A stretch of DNA of 64,000 nucleotides from Pedobacter planticolens (GCF_014172375.1 NZ_WNXD01000002.1:1612001-1676000); one strand, 5' to 3'; shown: positions 33,664 to 43,679, counted from the stretch's first letter. A program made the numbers and translations. Notes: a model not told the origin generated them from the letters alone.

Positions 33664-34776
33664 TTACTTAAACTCTCTAAAATCCTGATTGGCTTTAATG
33701 TTTAACAAGCTTTGGTAAATTAAGCTAATTACATTATCTACATCTTCTTTGTGGACCATTTCTACGGTGGTGTGCATGTAGCGCAATGGCAGGGAAATTA
33801 ATGCCGATGGTACGCCGCCGTTTGAGTAGGCAAAGGCATCGGTATCTGTGCCGGTAGAGCGAGAAGAGGCTTGGCGTTGAAAAGGAATGTTGTTTTTCTC
33901 GGCCACTTTAATTAGTAATTTATTTAGGTTGGTTTGCACGGCTGGGGCGTAAGAAACTACTGGTCCTTTGCCGCAAGCTAAATCGCCCTGTGTTATTTTA
34001 TTAATCATTGGGGTGGTGGTATCATGCGTTACATCGGTTACGATAGCCACATTTGGTTTGATGCGTTGAGCGATCATTTCGGCACCACGTAAACCAATTT
34101 CTTCTTGTACGGAGTTTACAATGTATAAACCGAATGGAAGTTTTTGTTTGTTTTCTTTTAATAAACGGGCTACTTCGGCAATCATAAAACCGCCTGCACG
34201 GTTATCTAAAGCTCTACCTACGTAGTAACGATCGTTTAAAATCATAAACTCATCTTCGTAAGTAATTACGCAACCTACATGGATGCCTAGTTTTTCTACT
34301 TCTTCTTTGGTGGTGCAACCGCAATCTAAAAAGATGTTTTTTAAGGCTGGTGCTTCTTCTTTTTCGCCATTACGAGTATGGATAGCTGGCCAACCGAATA
34401 CTGCTTTCACTAATCCTTTTTCGGTATGGATGTTTACGCGTTTTGATGGTGCGATTTGATGATCTGAACCGCCGTTGCGGATAACGTAGATTAAACCGTC
34501 GGCTGTGATGTAATTTACATACCATGAAATTTCATCGGCATGGGCTTCGATAACTACTTTATACTCGGCCTTTGGATTAATTACACCTACTGCTGTACCG
34601 TAATTATCTATAAAATGCTCGTCGATGTATGGTTTTAAATATTCTAACCATAGTTTCTGACCTTCCCACTCGTAGCCAGTTGGGGCTGCGTTGTTGATAT
34701 ATTTCTCGAAAAATTGTACTGATTTTTTGGTTACTACGGGTACGTGTTTCTTTTTATTTTCTTCTTTCTTTGCCAT
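33664..34776 (-). CDS. M42 family metallopeptidase (glutamyl aminopeptidase-like)
   Basis: A 370-residue cytoplasmic di-metal aminopeptidase. The metal ligands of the family can be read: His in EAHADEISW (about 74), Asp in GRALDNRAGG (about 190), the Glu-Glu pair in NSVQEEIGLRG, Asp in VTDVTHDTTTP and the late His in RYMHTTVEM. It has a basic, low-complexity N-terminus (MAKKEENKKKHVP). It is likely a tetrahedral (TET-like) peptidase acting on short peptides. It has its own terminator. Confidence 0.9.
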   Translation of the reverse strand: MAKKEENKKKHVPVVTKKSVQFFEKYINNAAPTGYEWEGQKLWLEYLKPYIDEHFIDNYGTAVGVINPKAEYKVVIEAHADEISWYVNYITADGLIYVIRNGGSDHQIAPSKRVNIHTEKGLVKAVFGWPAIHTRNGEKEEAPALKNIFLDCGCTTKEEVEKLGIHVGCVITYEDEFMILNDRYYVGRALDNRAGGFMIAEVARLLKENKQKLPFGLYIVNSVQEEIGLRGAEMIAQRIKPNVAIVTDVTHDTTTPMINKITQGDLACGKGPVVSYAPAVQTNLNKLLIKVAEKNNIPFQRQASSRSTGTDTDAFAYSNGGVPSALISLPLRYMHTTVEMVHKEDVDNVISLIYQSLLNIKANQDFREFK

Positions 34777-34894
34777 AATCTTATTTTAGATTTTAGATTT
34801 ACAATTTTAGAATGGCAAGTGCCAAACCAATTCATCAATCTAATTTGTTATTCTTTATTCTTCTGTTTTAAATCGTAAGTCGTAAATCTACAAT

Positions 34895-35302
34895 CTAAAA
34901 TTCCCTTTCCATTATTACAAAATCAAACCCGTCTGCTGTGTAGGTTTTATCTGTTTCGTGGAAGCCAAATTTAGTATAAAATTCTTTTGCATTTACTCGG
35001 GCATTGCACCAGAGTTTTGTCAGTTTTTGAGTTTTGCAGAAATCGATTAGGTATTCCATTAGTTGTTTGCCTAAACCTTGATGCTGTGCTGTTGGTAAAA
35101 CTGCTAGTTTACGAAACTGACCAACATCGCCCTGCGTAAATAAAGAGACTACGCCAGTTAATTCGTGTTCTACATAAATACCGAAGTGTGTGCCTTCGAA
35201 ATCGTTTTCTAGTTTTACGAAATCGTAGGGATGATTGGGGTACATAGCGATATGTCTAATGCGCCAAGTTAGGGATGGAAATATTTGTTCGACTACTGCC
35301 AT
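34895..35302 (-). CDS. GNAT family N-acetyltransferase
   Basis: A 135-residue GCN5-related acetyltransferase. The acetyl-CoA site is RKLAVLPTAQHQGLGKQLMEYLIDF (motif Q/RxxGxG/A as QHQGLG), followed by LWCNARVNAKEFYTKFGF. The acceptor substrate is not apparent. It lies between the M42 peptidase and the carboxylase gene on the same strand, with gaps of 118 and 69 bp. Confidence 0.82.
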   Translation of the reverse strand: MAVVEQIFPSLTWRIRHIAMYPNHPYDFVKLENDFEGTHFGIYVEHELTGVVSLFTQGDVGQFRKLAVLPTAQHQGLGKQLMEYLIDFCKTQKLTKLWCNARVNAKEFYTKFGFHETDKTYTADGFDFVIMEREF

Positions 35303-35371
35303 TACAGTTTGTGTTGCGTTTTGTGGGTTGCCTGTTACGGGGTTGGATGTTTAAAAACCATTCTTTGCTCT

Positions 35372-36913
35372 TTACAAAGGAATATTTCCGTGTTTTTTAC
35401 GAGGATTGTTGACCACTTTGTTTTCTAGCATTTTAAAGGCTTTAATTAATTTAACTCGTGTTTGAGATGGTTCTATTACTTCATCTACAAAGCCACGTTC
35501 GGCTGCACGGTAAGGGTTGGCAAAAATTTCTGAATACATTTTTTCTTTCTCCAACCATTTGTCTTGAGGGTTTTCTGCTGCAGTAATTTCTCTTTTAAAA
35601 ATGATTTCTGCTGCTCCTTTAGCACCCATTACTGCAATTTCGGCGGTAGGCCATGCGTAGTTCATGTCGGCACCGATGTGTTTACTATTCATTACATCGT
35701 ATGCGCCACCATAGGCTTTACGGGTAATTACGGTAATGCGTGGCACGGTTGCTTCGCTAAATGCATATAATAATTTTGCACCATTGGTGATGATGCCGTT
35801 CCATTCTTGGTCTGTTCCGGGTAAGAAACCGGGTACATCTTCAAAAACTAACAACGGAATATTGAAGCTATCGCAGAAGCGAACAAATCGGGCTGCTTTT
35901 ACAGAGGCATGATTATCTAAAACTCCTGCTAAATAGGCAGGCTGATTTGCTACGATGCCTAAACTTCGGCCTGCTAAGCGGGCAAAACCTACGACCATGT
36001 TTTCGGCGTAGTCTTTATGTACTTCTAAAAAGCTATCGGTATCGGCAACTGCCGAAATAATGTCGCGAACATCATACGGTTGTGAAACATTTTGTGGTAA
36101 TACTTCATTTAGCGCAGGGCGATTTTCGTCTGCAATTTCATAGGGTAAACTTGGTGGAAGTTCTTCGCAGTTTTGAGGAACGTAACTCAGTAGTTTTTTA
36201 ACATGACTGATGGCATCGAGCTCATTGGCGCATGCAAAATGTGTAACGCCAGATTTTGTAGCGTGTGTTGTTGCACCGCCTAATTCTTCGGAACTTACTT
36301 CTTCATGTGTAACGGTTTTTACTACGTTGGGGCCAGTTACAAACATATACGAAGTGTTTTCGACCATTAAAATGAAATCGGTTATGGCTGGTGAATATAC
36401 TGCACCACCTGCGCAAGGGCCCATAATTGCAGACAATTGAGGGATAACACCAGAGGCTTGTACGTTGCGGTAAAAGATATCTGCGTAACCACCTAAAGAA
36501 ACTACACCTTCTTGAATTCGTGCACCACCGCTATCGTTTAAACCGATAATTGGAGCGCCGTTTTTCATGGCCATTTCCATTACTTTACATATTTTCTCGG
36601 CGTGAGTTTCTGAGAGTGAACCGCCAAAAACTGTAAAATCTTGAGAGAAAACATAGGTTAGTCTGCCGTTAATGGTTCCGTAGCCTGTAATTACGCCATC
36701 GCCAAGGTATTGTTCTTTTTCCATGCCGAAATCGGTATTGCGGTGTGTAACTAACATGCCAATTTCTTCGAAGGAACCTTCGTCCATTAAGAAATGAATA
36801 CGTTCGCGAGCAGTTAATTTGCCTTTTTTATGTTGGCTATCTATGCGGGCTTGTCCGCCGCCTAAGTGGGCACTTTTTATTTTATCTTGAAGGGTTTCGA
36901 TTTTGTTTTTCAT
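35372..36913 (-). CDS. Acyl-CoA carboxylase carboxyltransferase (beta) subunit
   Basis: A 513-residue biotin-dependent carboxyltransferase of the propionyl-CoA carboxylase beta/methylmalonyl-CoA decarboxylase alpha type. The two oxyanion-hole regions are visible: [13 protein letters not shown] and [12 protein letters not shown] in the N-domain, and [20 protein letters not shown] in the C-domain. It ends HGNIPL, a common ending of the family. No biotin carboxylase or carrier gene is adjacent, so the partner subunits must be encoded elsewhere. Whether it carboxylates propionyl-CoA or decarboxylates methylmalonyl-CoA cannot be decided. Confidence 0.92.
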   Translation of the reverse strand: MKNKIETLQDKIKSAHLGGGQARIDSQHKKGKLTARERIHFLMDEGSFEEIGMLVTHRNTDFGMEKEQYLGDGVITGYGTINGRLTYVFSQDFTVFGGSLSETHAEKICKVMEMAMKNGAPIIGLNDSGGARIQEGVVSLGGYADIFYRNVQASGVIPQLSAIMGPCAGGAVYSPAITDFILMVENTSYMFVTGPNVVKTVTHEEVSSEELGGATTHATKSGVTHFACANELDAISHVKKLLSYVPQNCEELPPSLPYEIADENRPALNEVLPQNVSQPYDVRDIISAVADTDSFLEVHKDYAENMVVGFARLAGRSLGIVANQPAYLAGVLDNHASVKAARFVRFCDSFNIPLLVFEDVPGFLPGTDQEWNGIITNGAKLLYAFSEATVPRITVITRKAYGGAYDVMNSKHIGADMNYAWPTAEIAVMGAKGAAEIIFKREITAAENPQDKWLEKEKMYSEIFANPYRAAERGFVDEVIEPSQTRVKLIKAFKMLENKVVNNPRKKHGNIPL

Positions 36914-36921
36914 AACTGTTA

Positions 36922-37749
36922 TTATTTCAGTTCTTTGTTTTCTTTCGAGGGTGGTAAAAAATTTTCTCCAGTTACCACATTTTTACCAGTTTTTGCTTCT
37001 AACGCAAATCTAGCATCTTTAGCAATAGTACCACCTTTTTTGCTTGCTTTTGCATTTTCTTGTAATCCTTTAGCTTCATCGGATTCTGCTATTTGCCTTG
37101 TAGATAATTCTGCAAGTGCAGTAAAAATGAGTTCTGCCTCAGACATGTGATCTCTAAGGTTTTGTGATTTTAAACCCTTTAAATCTTTATGATTTTTTAC
37201 AGTTAGCCCAGTCCATTCTTGATGAATTATATTTGTTAATAATGCGAAATCATTGTTTTTAGTAACGCCACTTTCTTTCCAATAATCAGTAAGTTTGTTT
37301 CGGGTTTCTTGCCCAGTCATGCGTTGTTGTATCCATTTTTGGCTTCGTCCAAGTTTTTGCCAATTCTCTCTTGCTCTAGCTAAACTTTGTTCCGGATCTG
37401 CCAATTCTTGCATGCGTTCGTAACCTACTTTTGCTAACCATTGTTTAAAAGGTTCAGCTTTTGGGCTAGGGATGGATTGAATTATACGTAGTAATGACTG
37501 GGTGTTGGCAATATCTGTTTCTCTCATTTTGCCATCCGCTGCTTTTAATTTGAACTGTCGACAGATTGTCGACAGTTCAAATCCATCATTATTATTTACC
37601 CTTAATTTCATTTTAAACCAATAATCTCTTGGGTTTGCGCTGTTGGTCAGAATTTCTATTACATCGATAACTGAAAAATACCATTGTTCTTCAGTTTCAT
37701 CCCAATGAGTTCTAACTTGTTTTTCCTCAAATAATTTTATGTTGTTCAT
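36922..37749 (-). CDS. BRO-N/DinD-like prophage antirepressor family protein
   Basis: A 275-residue protein. The N-terminal BRO-like DNA-binding domain ([37 protein letters not shown]) is followed by the hallmark [49 protein letters not shown], then an [29 protein letters not shown]…W segment seen in DinD-like proteins. In E. coli DinD is SOS-induced; here the role is unknown. It is isolated from any phage genes and lies 8 bp upstream of the carboxylase start on the same strand. A 35-bp palindrome lies inside it. Confidence 0.8.
   Translation of the reverse strand: MNNIKLFEEKQVRTHWDETEEQWYFSVIDVIEILTNSANPRDYWFKMKLRVNNNDGFELSTICRQFKLKAADGKMRETDIANTQSLLRIIQSIPSPKAEPFKQWLAKVGYERMQELADPEQSLARARENWQKLGRSQKWIQQRMTGQETRNKLTDYWKESGVTKNNDFALLTNIIHQEWTGLTVKNHKDLKGLKSQNLRDHMSEAELIFTALAELSTRQIAESDEAKGLQENAKASKKGGTIAKDARFALEAKTGKNVVTGENFLPPSKENKELK
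37548..37582. repeat. 35-bp near-perfect palindrome inside the BRO/DinD-like gene
   Basis: ATTTGAACTGTCGACA (37548-37563) and TGTCGACAGTTCAAAT (37567-37582) are exact reverse complements with a 3-bp spacer. It encodes F57[10 protein letters not shown]67 of the conserved region. Coordinates are set by codon position. Confidence 0.9.
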
Positions 37750-37800
37750 AGATTATAAAAGTAATCAAAATACTAACTGTTTTAGTTTTTTGAAATTGTT

Positions 37801-39036
37801 TTACCAACGATATTGCAAACGCGTAGTAAATACGTTGTCTTTTAAATCGCTTTGGTAAGCAGTTAAAGTAGTGCCATCATTAGAAACATGTTCATTATAT
37901 ACTGTGAATTTTAATCTGGCATTTACAGCACAGGTAATTCCGTAGCCCAAAGTAGCGTATTTAATATCGCCGCCAGTTGTGTTGTTTCCGGCAAGGCCGA
38001 TGGTATTTTCTTTGACGTCGGTATTAGGATCGTAAACATCGTAAGCTAGTAAAGCTGTAAATCTGCTTTTAGCGATTTGCTGGGTTAACCAAAAGTAATA
38101 CCCATTAAAATGACGCAGATATAAATTGGTTAAAGGTTGTGTAGCAAAACTCTGACTTGCATAAGGGCCTGCAAGGCTAGTTGAATTTGCAACACCAGGT
38201 TGTGTGCCTTCTACATATTCTGTTTTAAAGGTTGTAGTACCAAAAGTATTATCGTATTGCACTTGTAAATTGGCGCCGTAATAATCGCGGTTTAAATTTT
38301 TATTTACGTTATCTGGTTTTGTATTGGCTACGAAACCGTTGCCATTGGCAGTATAATAAGTATCGGTATTGCTGCGAACGGTTCCTTTGTAAATTGATGC
38401 GCCAAAACCAATGTGTAAATGCTTATTGGCTAAACTATCGAACTTGAAGTTTAAACTAGCCACAATGTCTTTTCTAGAATCGTAATCTCTAGCCGAAAGT
38501 CCGCTGCCGTTTACTAAAGCAACATCTGCTGTTAGAAATTTGGCTATTTTTTTAGAATTAAAGCTAAGCATTGCACCTAAATCTCTTTCTCGAGGCATTA
38601 AGGTTTGAAACACTCTTGCACGTTCTGGGAAATCTCTGTAGCCAGATGAGTACACAATAGAGTAACCAAAGGGGCGATTGAATAAGCCGGCGGTTAACAT
38701 TAATTCGGGTATTTCGGGTGTATGTAATTGAATAAATGCATCCATTAAATTTACACCGTTTTGTGTAGCATCTATTTGAAATACAATATTGGAGAATTTA
38801 TCAACTCTGTCAATTTTTAATCTTCCTCGGCGAATCATGAAACGGCTATCGCTGTTGGCAGAAAAGTCTCCGCCAGAAAAAGAAGTAATTCCGCCAGATT
38901 GTGCTTTTTGAAACTGCGTTTGTAGATAACCCGTTATTTTTATGTCGTGCAAATCATAAGATGATGGCGCATTATTACTTTGTGCCAATGTTAAAAACGG
39001 ACAAAAGAGGAGTAAAAAGAGTAGAGTTTTTCTCAT
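37801..39036 (-). CDS. Phosphate-selective porin O/P-type outer membrane protein
   Basis: A 411-residue protein with a signal peptide (MRKTLLFLLLFCPFLTLAQS) and strand-rich sequence typical of an OprO/OprP-like beta-barrel. GYLQTQFQKAQSGG…RFMIRRGRLKIDRVDKFSNIVFQIDATQNGVNLMDAFIQL is the recognisable family start, and it ends in an aromatic residue (QYRW), as expected for outer-membrane insertion. Anion uptake is likely. The 199 bp upstream form a divergent region with the next gene. Confidence 0.82.
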   Translation of the reverse strand: MRKTLLFLLLFCPFLTLAQSNNAPSSYDLHDIKITGYLQTQFQKAQSGGITSFSGGDFSANSDSRFMIRRGRLKIDRVDKFSNIVFQIDATQNGVNLMDAFIQLHTPEIPELMLTAGLFNRPFGYSIVYSSGYRDFPERARVFQTLMPRERDLGAMLSFNSKKIAKFLTADVALVNGSGLSARDYDSRKDIVASLNFKFDSLANKHLHIGFGASIYKGTVRSNTDTYYTANGNGFVANTKPDNVNKNLNRDYYGANLQVQYDNTFGTTTFKTEYVEGTQPGVANSTSLAGPYASQSFATQPLTNLYLRHFNGYYFWLTQQIAKSRFTALLAYDVYDPNTDVKENTIGLAGNNTTGGDIKYATLGYGITCAVNARLKFTVYNEHVSNDGTTLTAYQSDLKDNVFTTRLQYRW

Positions 39037-39175
39037 GAAAATAGAGGTTGTTTTGAGGGCGTTAAATTACGGTTAATCCACTGTTTTTCTGCACAGATTT
39101 GAAATTTTTAAGCACGCTTACTATTTCTTCAATTGTAAAAATCTCGTTTTAAATTACATTTTAATTACTATTTTA

Positions 39176-39208
39176 TTTGATGGTTTGCCAGTTTTGGAAC
39201 TATTTTTG
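39176..39208 (+). promoter_or_regulatory. Promoter of the small membrane gene and SulP/carbonic anhydrase genes
   Basis: TTTG (39176-39179), 21 nt, TATTTTTG (39201-39208). The -7 box is perfect; the spacing is slightly longer than 19 nt. It lies 27 bp before the ATG at 39236. Confidence 0.5.
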
Positions 39209-39235
39209 GAGAAATCTAGAAAATTTAACTGATTT

Positions 39236-39574
39236 ATGTTTTTAAGAAAATACCGTGTACTTATTGTGCTAGCCTTTATGGGCATCTTTACTGCAAAGAT
39301 GGTAATTTCTGGAGCGCCTGTATTTTTCGCTCACATGGATAAATACTTTATGAATGCTGTAATTATGCAGCTAGAAGTAGAAAACCATGGTGATGATGCT
39401 GGTAAAGCGAATGTTAAATTTTCTGATCATAAGTTAATGTTTCAACGTTACGATTTAACTTATGTGCCGGTATTAATAGATTATGGTGTTACCAATAGTT
39501 TTATTGAACATTCTCGGCGATACGTAGATCCGCATCATCCTTCCGTTCCAACACCGCCTCCTAACTTTTCATAA
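39236..39574 (+). CDS. Small membrane-anchored hypothetical protein
   Basis: A 112-residue protein with one N-terminal hydrophobic segment (about residues 6-26), then a soluble region and a striking Pro-rich end (DPHHPSVPTPPPNFS). I do not recognise the family. It lies 85 bp before a SulP transporter on the same strand and behind a good promoter, so it may be a partner or regulator of the transporter and carbonic anhydrase. This is inferred from position alone. Confidence 0.65.
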   Translation: MFLRKYRVLIVLAFMGIFTAKMVISGAPVFFAHMDKYFMNAVIMQLEVENHGDDAGKANVKFSDHKLMFQRYDLTYVPVLIDYGVTNSFIEHSRRYVDPHHPSVPTPPPNFS

Positions 39575-39659
39575 TTTTTATTTTCGTCGTTTTAGCATGC
39601 AAAATATTTTTTCGCATGGCGATGATATGTCTTAAATTATTAAAATTTAATAGGTTTTT

Positions 39660-41264
39660 ATGGAAAATAGAAATTCGACCTTCTCTAGGTTCGAAGTAAA
39701 AAAATATATCTTAAAAAAGAATTTAAAGAAAGACTTGCCTTCAAGTGTGGTTGTCTTTTTAGTGGCTTTGCCCTTATGTTTGGGTATTGCTTTAGCCTCT
39801 GGCGCCCCCTTGTTTGCGGGTTTAATTGCAGGTATAGTAGGTGGTATTGTAGTTGGTTTTGTAAGCGGTTCGCAGTTAAGTGTAAGTGGCCCTGCTGCAG
39901 GTTTAACGGTTATTGTTTTAGGAGCTATCGCCCAGTTGGGCAGTTATCAGATATTCCTGCTTGCGTTGGTTTTGGCAGGAGTTTTTCAATTGGTGCTCGG
40001 TCTAATTAAGGCCGGCACTATTGGAAATTATTTCCCATCTAGTGTAATAGAAGGGATGCTAGCAGCTATTGGTTTAATTCTTATTCTAAAACAATTGCCC
40101 CATGCATTAGGTGTGGATAGCGATTTTTTAGGTGATGAAGGATTTTTTCAGGGTGATAACCAAAACACGTTTTCTGCGATAAGTAATGCTGCAAGTCATT
40201 TTAGTTTAGCGGCAATTGTTATTAGTGTGTTGTCGGTTTTAATTCTGGTGTTTTGGCCAAAGTTCAAGAAACTTAGTGTTGTGCCAGCCCCGTTATTGGT
40301 GGTAGTTTTAGGTATTACTTTAAGCTTAGTTTTTCAGGAGACTAATTTTGCCCTAAAAGCACAGCAGATGGTAAACATTCCGGTAGTAAATGGATGGGGT
40401 GAATTTGCAGGCTTATTTAGCATGCCAGATTTTTCTCAAATTGGCAATAAACAAGTTTGGATTGTTGCTGGTACCATTGCAATTGTAGCAAGTTTAGAAA
40501 CGCTTTTAGGTGTTGAGGCTGTTGATAAAATTGATCCGATAAAACGGATTACACCAACTAACCGAGAGTTAATGGCGCAAGGTGCAGGTAATATGATAAG
40601 CGGTATGTTAGGCGGTTTACCAATGACATCAGTAATTGTGCGTAGCTCGGCAAATGTAAATGCAGGAGCAAGAACAAAAATGTCGGCGATATTTCACGGC
40701 GGCTGGTTGTTGTTATCATTGTTGTTCATTCCATCCTTAATAAATATGATACCGTTAGCGTGTTTAGCTGCTATCCTTTTAGTTACAGGTTATAAACTAA
40801 CAAGGATTGCTTTATTCAAACACATGTTTCATAAAGGTTGGGATCAGTTTATTCCTTTTGTAGTTACTGTACTAGCAGTAGTACTTACCGATTTATTAAA
40901 AGGTGTAGCGGTTGGAATGGCTTTCTCTATATTTTATTTATTACGTACCAATATGCGTAATCCTTTCTTTTATAAAATGCAGGAAGAAGGTAATAAAAAG
41001 AACATTAGAATTAAGCTTGCCGAAGAAGTTTCCTTTTTAAATAAAGCTGCAATACAGGTATTATTAACTGGTATACCAAAAGAAACTAATGTAATTATAG
41101 ATGGATCTAATGCGAGATACATAGATCCAGATGTTTTAGAAACCATATTTAATTACAAGCACAATGCATATACTAAAGGCATTATTGTAACTTTAGAGCA
41201 GATAAAAAGCCATTATGCTGTGCCAAAATTAAATACAAAGATTGTAGAAAAAATTAATCATTAA
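39660..41264 (+). CDS. SulP family inorganic anion transporter (bicarbonate/sulfate type)
   Basis: A 534-residue inner-membrane transporter. It starts with the SulP entry (DLPSSVVVFLVALPLCLGIALASGAPLFAGLIAGIVGG) and has about a dozen membrane segments, GLPMTSVIVRSSANVNAGARTKMSAIFHG, and a C-terminal STAS-like region (about 440-530, …VLLTGIPKETNVIIDGSNARYIDPDVLETIFNY). The next gene, 4 bp on, is a carbonic anhydrase, which points to bicarbonate rather than sulfate as substrate. Confidence 0.88.
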   Translation: MENRNSTFSRFEVKKYILKKNLKKDLPSSVVVFLVALPLCLGIALASGAPLFAGLIAGIVGGIVVGFVSGSQLSVSGPAAGLTVIVLGAIAQLGSYQIFLLALVLAGVFQLVLGLIKAGTIGNYFPSSVIEGMLAAIGLILILKQLPHALGVDSDFLGDEGFFQGDNQNTFSAISNAASHFSLAAIVISVLSVLILVFWPKFKKLSVVPAPLLVVVLGITLSLVFQETNFALKAQQMVNIPVVNGWGEFAGLFSMPDFSQIGNKQVWIVAGTIAIVASLETLLGVEAVDKIDPIKRITPTNRELMAQGAGNMISGMLGGLPMTSVIVRSSANVNAGARTKMSAIFHGGWLLLSLLFIPSLINMIPLACLAAILLVTGYKLTRIALFKHMFHKGWDQFIPFVVTVLAVVLTDLLKGVAVGMAFSIFYLLRTNMRNPFFYKMQEEGNKKNIRIKLAEEVSFLNKAAIQVLLTGIPKETNVIIDGSNARYIDPDVLETIFNYKHNAYTKGIIVTLEQIKSHYAVPKLNTKIVEKINH

Positions 41265-41268
41265 AATT

Positions 41269-41928
41269 ATGTGCGCAAAAACAATAGAAACAAAAGATAT
41301 AACATACGATACCTTATTAAAAGGAAATAAAGATTGGGTTGAGGATATGAAAAAAACTGATCCAACCTACTTTGATAAATTGTCTGAAGGGCAAAACCCG
41401 CCTGTACTATGGATAGGCTGTTCTGATAGCCGAGTACCAGCAAATCAGATTACAAACACGCTACCAGGCGATATTTTTGTACACAGAAACATTGCAAACG
41501 TGGTTGTACACACAGATATGAACATGTTAAGTGTGCTCGATTATTCGGTGAATGTGTTAAAAGTAAAACATGTAATTGTTTGCGGTCATTATGGCTGTGG
41601 TGGTGTAAATGCTGCTTTAGGAAACAAACAAGTTGGTATTATCGATAATTGGTTGAGAAATATTAGAGATGTTTATCGCATGCACGAGAGAGAAATGGCT
41701 ACCATGAAAGATCACGAACAAAGATCTAACAGATTGGTAGAATTAAATGCTATTGAAGGTGCAGCCAACGTAATGAATACTTCAATTGTTCAGAATGCTT
41801 GGGCAAACGGTCAAGAACTTTCGGTTCATGCTTGGGTTTATAGCTTAAAAACTGGTCTCATTAAAGATTTAAAAGTGAGCAGTCATAGTCTTGATGATGT
41901 TTCGCCAGCTTTCAAAGTAGGTCTTTAA
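41269..41928 (+). CDS. Beta-class carbonic anhydrase
   Basis: A 219-residue enzyme interconverting CO2 and bicarbonate. The zinc ligands are Cys51 (IGCSDSRVP), His107 and Cys110 (CGHYGCGGV), with the Asp53-Arg55 dyad. The 4-bp spacing to the SulP gene shows an operon, so the pair probably imports bicarbonate and feeds carboxylases. A terminator lies 22 bp after the stop. Confidence 0.93.
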   Translation: MCAKTIETKDITYDTLLKGNKDWVEDMKKTDPTYFDKLSEGQNPPVLWIGCSDSRVPANQITNTLPGDIFVHRNIANVVVHTDMNMLSVLDYSVNVLKVKHVIVCGHYGCGGVNAALGNKQVGIIDNWLRNIRDVYRMHEREMATMKDHEQRSNRLVELNAIEGAANVMNTSIVQNAWANGQELSVHAWVYSLKTGLIKDLKVSSHSLDDVSPAFKVGL

Positions 41929-41949
41929 GCATCAGTAATTTAAAATAGA

Positions 41950-41980
41950 AAATCCCGAACTTAGGTTTGGGATTTTTTTT
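41950..41980 (+). terminator. Terminator of the carbonic anhydrase operon
   Basis: AAATCCC pairs with GGGATTT around a 12-nt loop, followed by TTTTT, on the plus strand. Confidence 0.75.
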
Positions 41981-41998
41981 GAAAACTATAACGCATAA

Positions 41999-42033
41999 AA
42001 AACCCGCAGCATTTAAATGTCGCGGGTTTTTCT
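41999..42033 (-). terminator. Terminator of the pruA gene
   Basis: AAAAACCCGC and GCGGGTTTTT form a 10-bp stem around a 14-nt loop. It could act in both directions and lies just downstream of the minus-strand dehydrogenase gene. Confidence 0.75.
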
Positions 42034-42047
42034 ATTATAAAGCTTAA

Positions 42048-43679
42048 TTACTCGGCTAAAAATGGATATCTATAATCTTTAGGTGGATCAAATGTTTCTT
42101 TAATGGTACGTGGAGAAACCCAACGTAATAAATTAATCATCGAACCAGCTTTATCATTAGTACCGCTACCTCTTGCGCCACCAAACGGCTGCTGACCAAC
42201 TACTGCACCAGTACATTTATCGTTGATATAGAAATTACCAGCCGCATTACGTAACCGTTGCGTAGCTTTTTCTAATGCATATCTATCTTGACCAATTACA
42301 GCACCAGTTAAAGCATAAATAGAAGTGCTATCGATAATGTCTAACGTTTTTTCGAAGTCTTTATCATCATATACAAATACTGTTAAAACTGGACCGAATA
42401 ACTCTTCACACATGGTGGTATATTTCGGATCATCAACCACTAAAACAGTTGGTTCAATAAAATAGCCTTTACTGTTGTCGTAATTTCCGCCAGCAATAAT
42501 TTCTACACCTTTATCTTTTTTAGCAGCATCTATATATTTTGCTAAACTGTTAAATGATTTTTCATCAATAACGGCATTAATGAAATTGCTGAAATCTTCA
42601 GTTGGCCCCATTTTAAAAGTAGCTAAATCGCGAAGCATAAACTTCTTAACTTCTGGCCATACGCTTTTAGCAATGTAAACTCTACTTGCAGCAGAACATT
42701 TTTGACCTTGATATTCGAACGCCCCACGAATAATAGCAGTACTTGAAACTTCTGGATCAGCAGAACCGTGAATTAAGATAAAATCTTTTCCGCCTGTTTC
42801 TCCAACTATTCTTGGATAGGTTTTAAATTTATGAATGTTGTTACCAATCGTTTTCCAAATATCCTGAAAAACTCCAGTAGAACCTGTAAAGTGAATTCCT
42901 GCAAAATCAGGATGAGAGAAAATAACATCTCCAGCATCTGGGCCAGAAACATAAACTAAGTTAATAACACCATCTGGTAATCCCGCTTCGCGGAAGATTT
43001 GCATTAAAACATTAGCTGCAAAAATCTGAGTGTTTGCTGGTTTCCAAACTACAACGTTACCCATCATCGCTACAGAAGTTGGTAAATTACCTGCAATTGC
43101 TGTAAAATTAAATGGAGTTAAAGCGAACACAAATCCTTCTAACGGACGTTGTTCTAATCTATTCCAGCTTCCGCGAGGAGAAACTGGTGGTTGTTGTTTG
43201 TAAATTTCAGTCATGTAACTCACGTTAAAACGTAAGAAATCGATCAATTCACAAGCTGCATCAATCTCTGCCTGATATGCATTTTTACTTTGCCCCAACA
43301 TCGTTGCAGCATTTAATTTATAACGGTACGGACCAGCAATTAAATCGGCAGCTTTTAAGAAAATAGCAGCACGATGTTCCCAGGCTAAGTTTTCCCAATC
43401 TGCTTTTGCAGCCAAAGCCGCATCAATAGCTTGTGTTACATGGCTTTTATTTCCTTTGCTAAAATTAGCCAGCACATGCTGATGATCGTGTGGAGGAGTA
43501 ACTTTTCCCTTTTGTTCGGTATGAACTTCTTCTCCACCAATATACATTGGAATATCAATCACTTTTGAGCGAGCATCGGCCAATGCCGCTTTTAATAATT
43601 CGCGTTCTTTACTGCCTGGTGCATAACCCAAAATGGGCTCATTAACAGGTGTAGGTACGTTAAAAAATCCTTTAAGCAT
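42048..43679 (-). CDS. pruA: L-glutamate gamma-semialdehyde (1-pyrroline-5-carboxylate) dehydrogenase
   Basis: A 543-residue NAD-dependent aldehyde dehydrogenase that makes glutamate in proline breakdown. The catalytic Cys lies in YQGQKCSAASRV and the general base Glu in VGETGGKDF. The N-terminus (MLKGFFNVPTPVNEPILGYAPGS) is the characteristic start of the stand-alone P5CDH of the eukaryote-like type. No proline dehydrogenase is adjacent. CAAAGATA at 43700-43707 (a -7 box on the minus strand) may be its promoter. Confidence 0.93.
   Translation of the reverse strand: MLKGFFNVPTPVNEPILGYAPGSKERELLKAALADARSKVIDIPMYIGGEEVHTEQKGKVTPPHDHQHVLANFSKGNKSHVTQAIDAALAAKADWENLAWEHRAAIFLKAADLIAGPYRYKLNAATMLGQSKNAYQAEIDAACELIDFLRFNVSYMTEIYKQQPPVSPRGSWNRLEQRPLEGFVFALTPFNFTAIAGNLPTSVAMMGNVVVWKPANTQIFAANVLMQIFREAGLPDGVINLVYVSGPDAGDVIFSHPDFAGIHFTGSTGVFQDIWKTIGNNIHKFKTYPRIVGETGGKDFILIHGSADPEVSSTAIIRGAFEYQGQKCSAASRVYIAKSVWPEVKKFMLRDLATFKMGPTEDFSNFINAVIDEKSFNSLAKYIDAAKKDKGVEIIAGGNYDNSKGYFIEPTVLVVDDPKYTTMCEELFGPVLTVFVYDDKDFEKTLDIIDSTSIYALTGAVIGQDRYALEKATQRLRNAAGNFYINDKCTGAVVGQQPFGGARGSGTNDKAGSMINLLRWVSPRTIKETFDPPKDYRYPFLAE

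Noticed and set aside
36922-37749. Prophage remnant around the BRO/DinD-like gene
   Set aside because: Neighbours are metabolic and porin genes; no integrase, structural or lysis genes are nearby.
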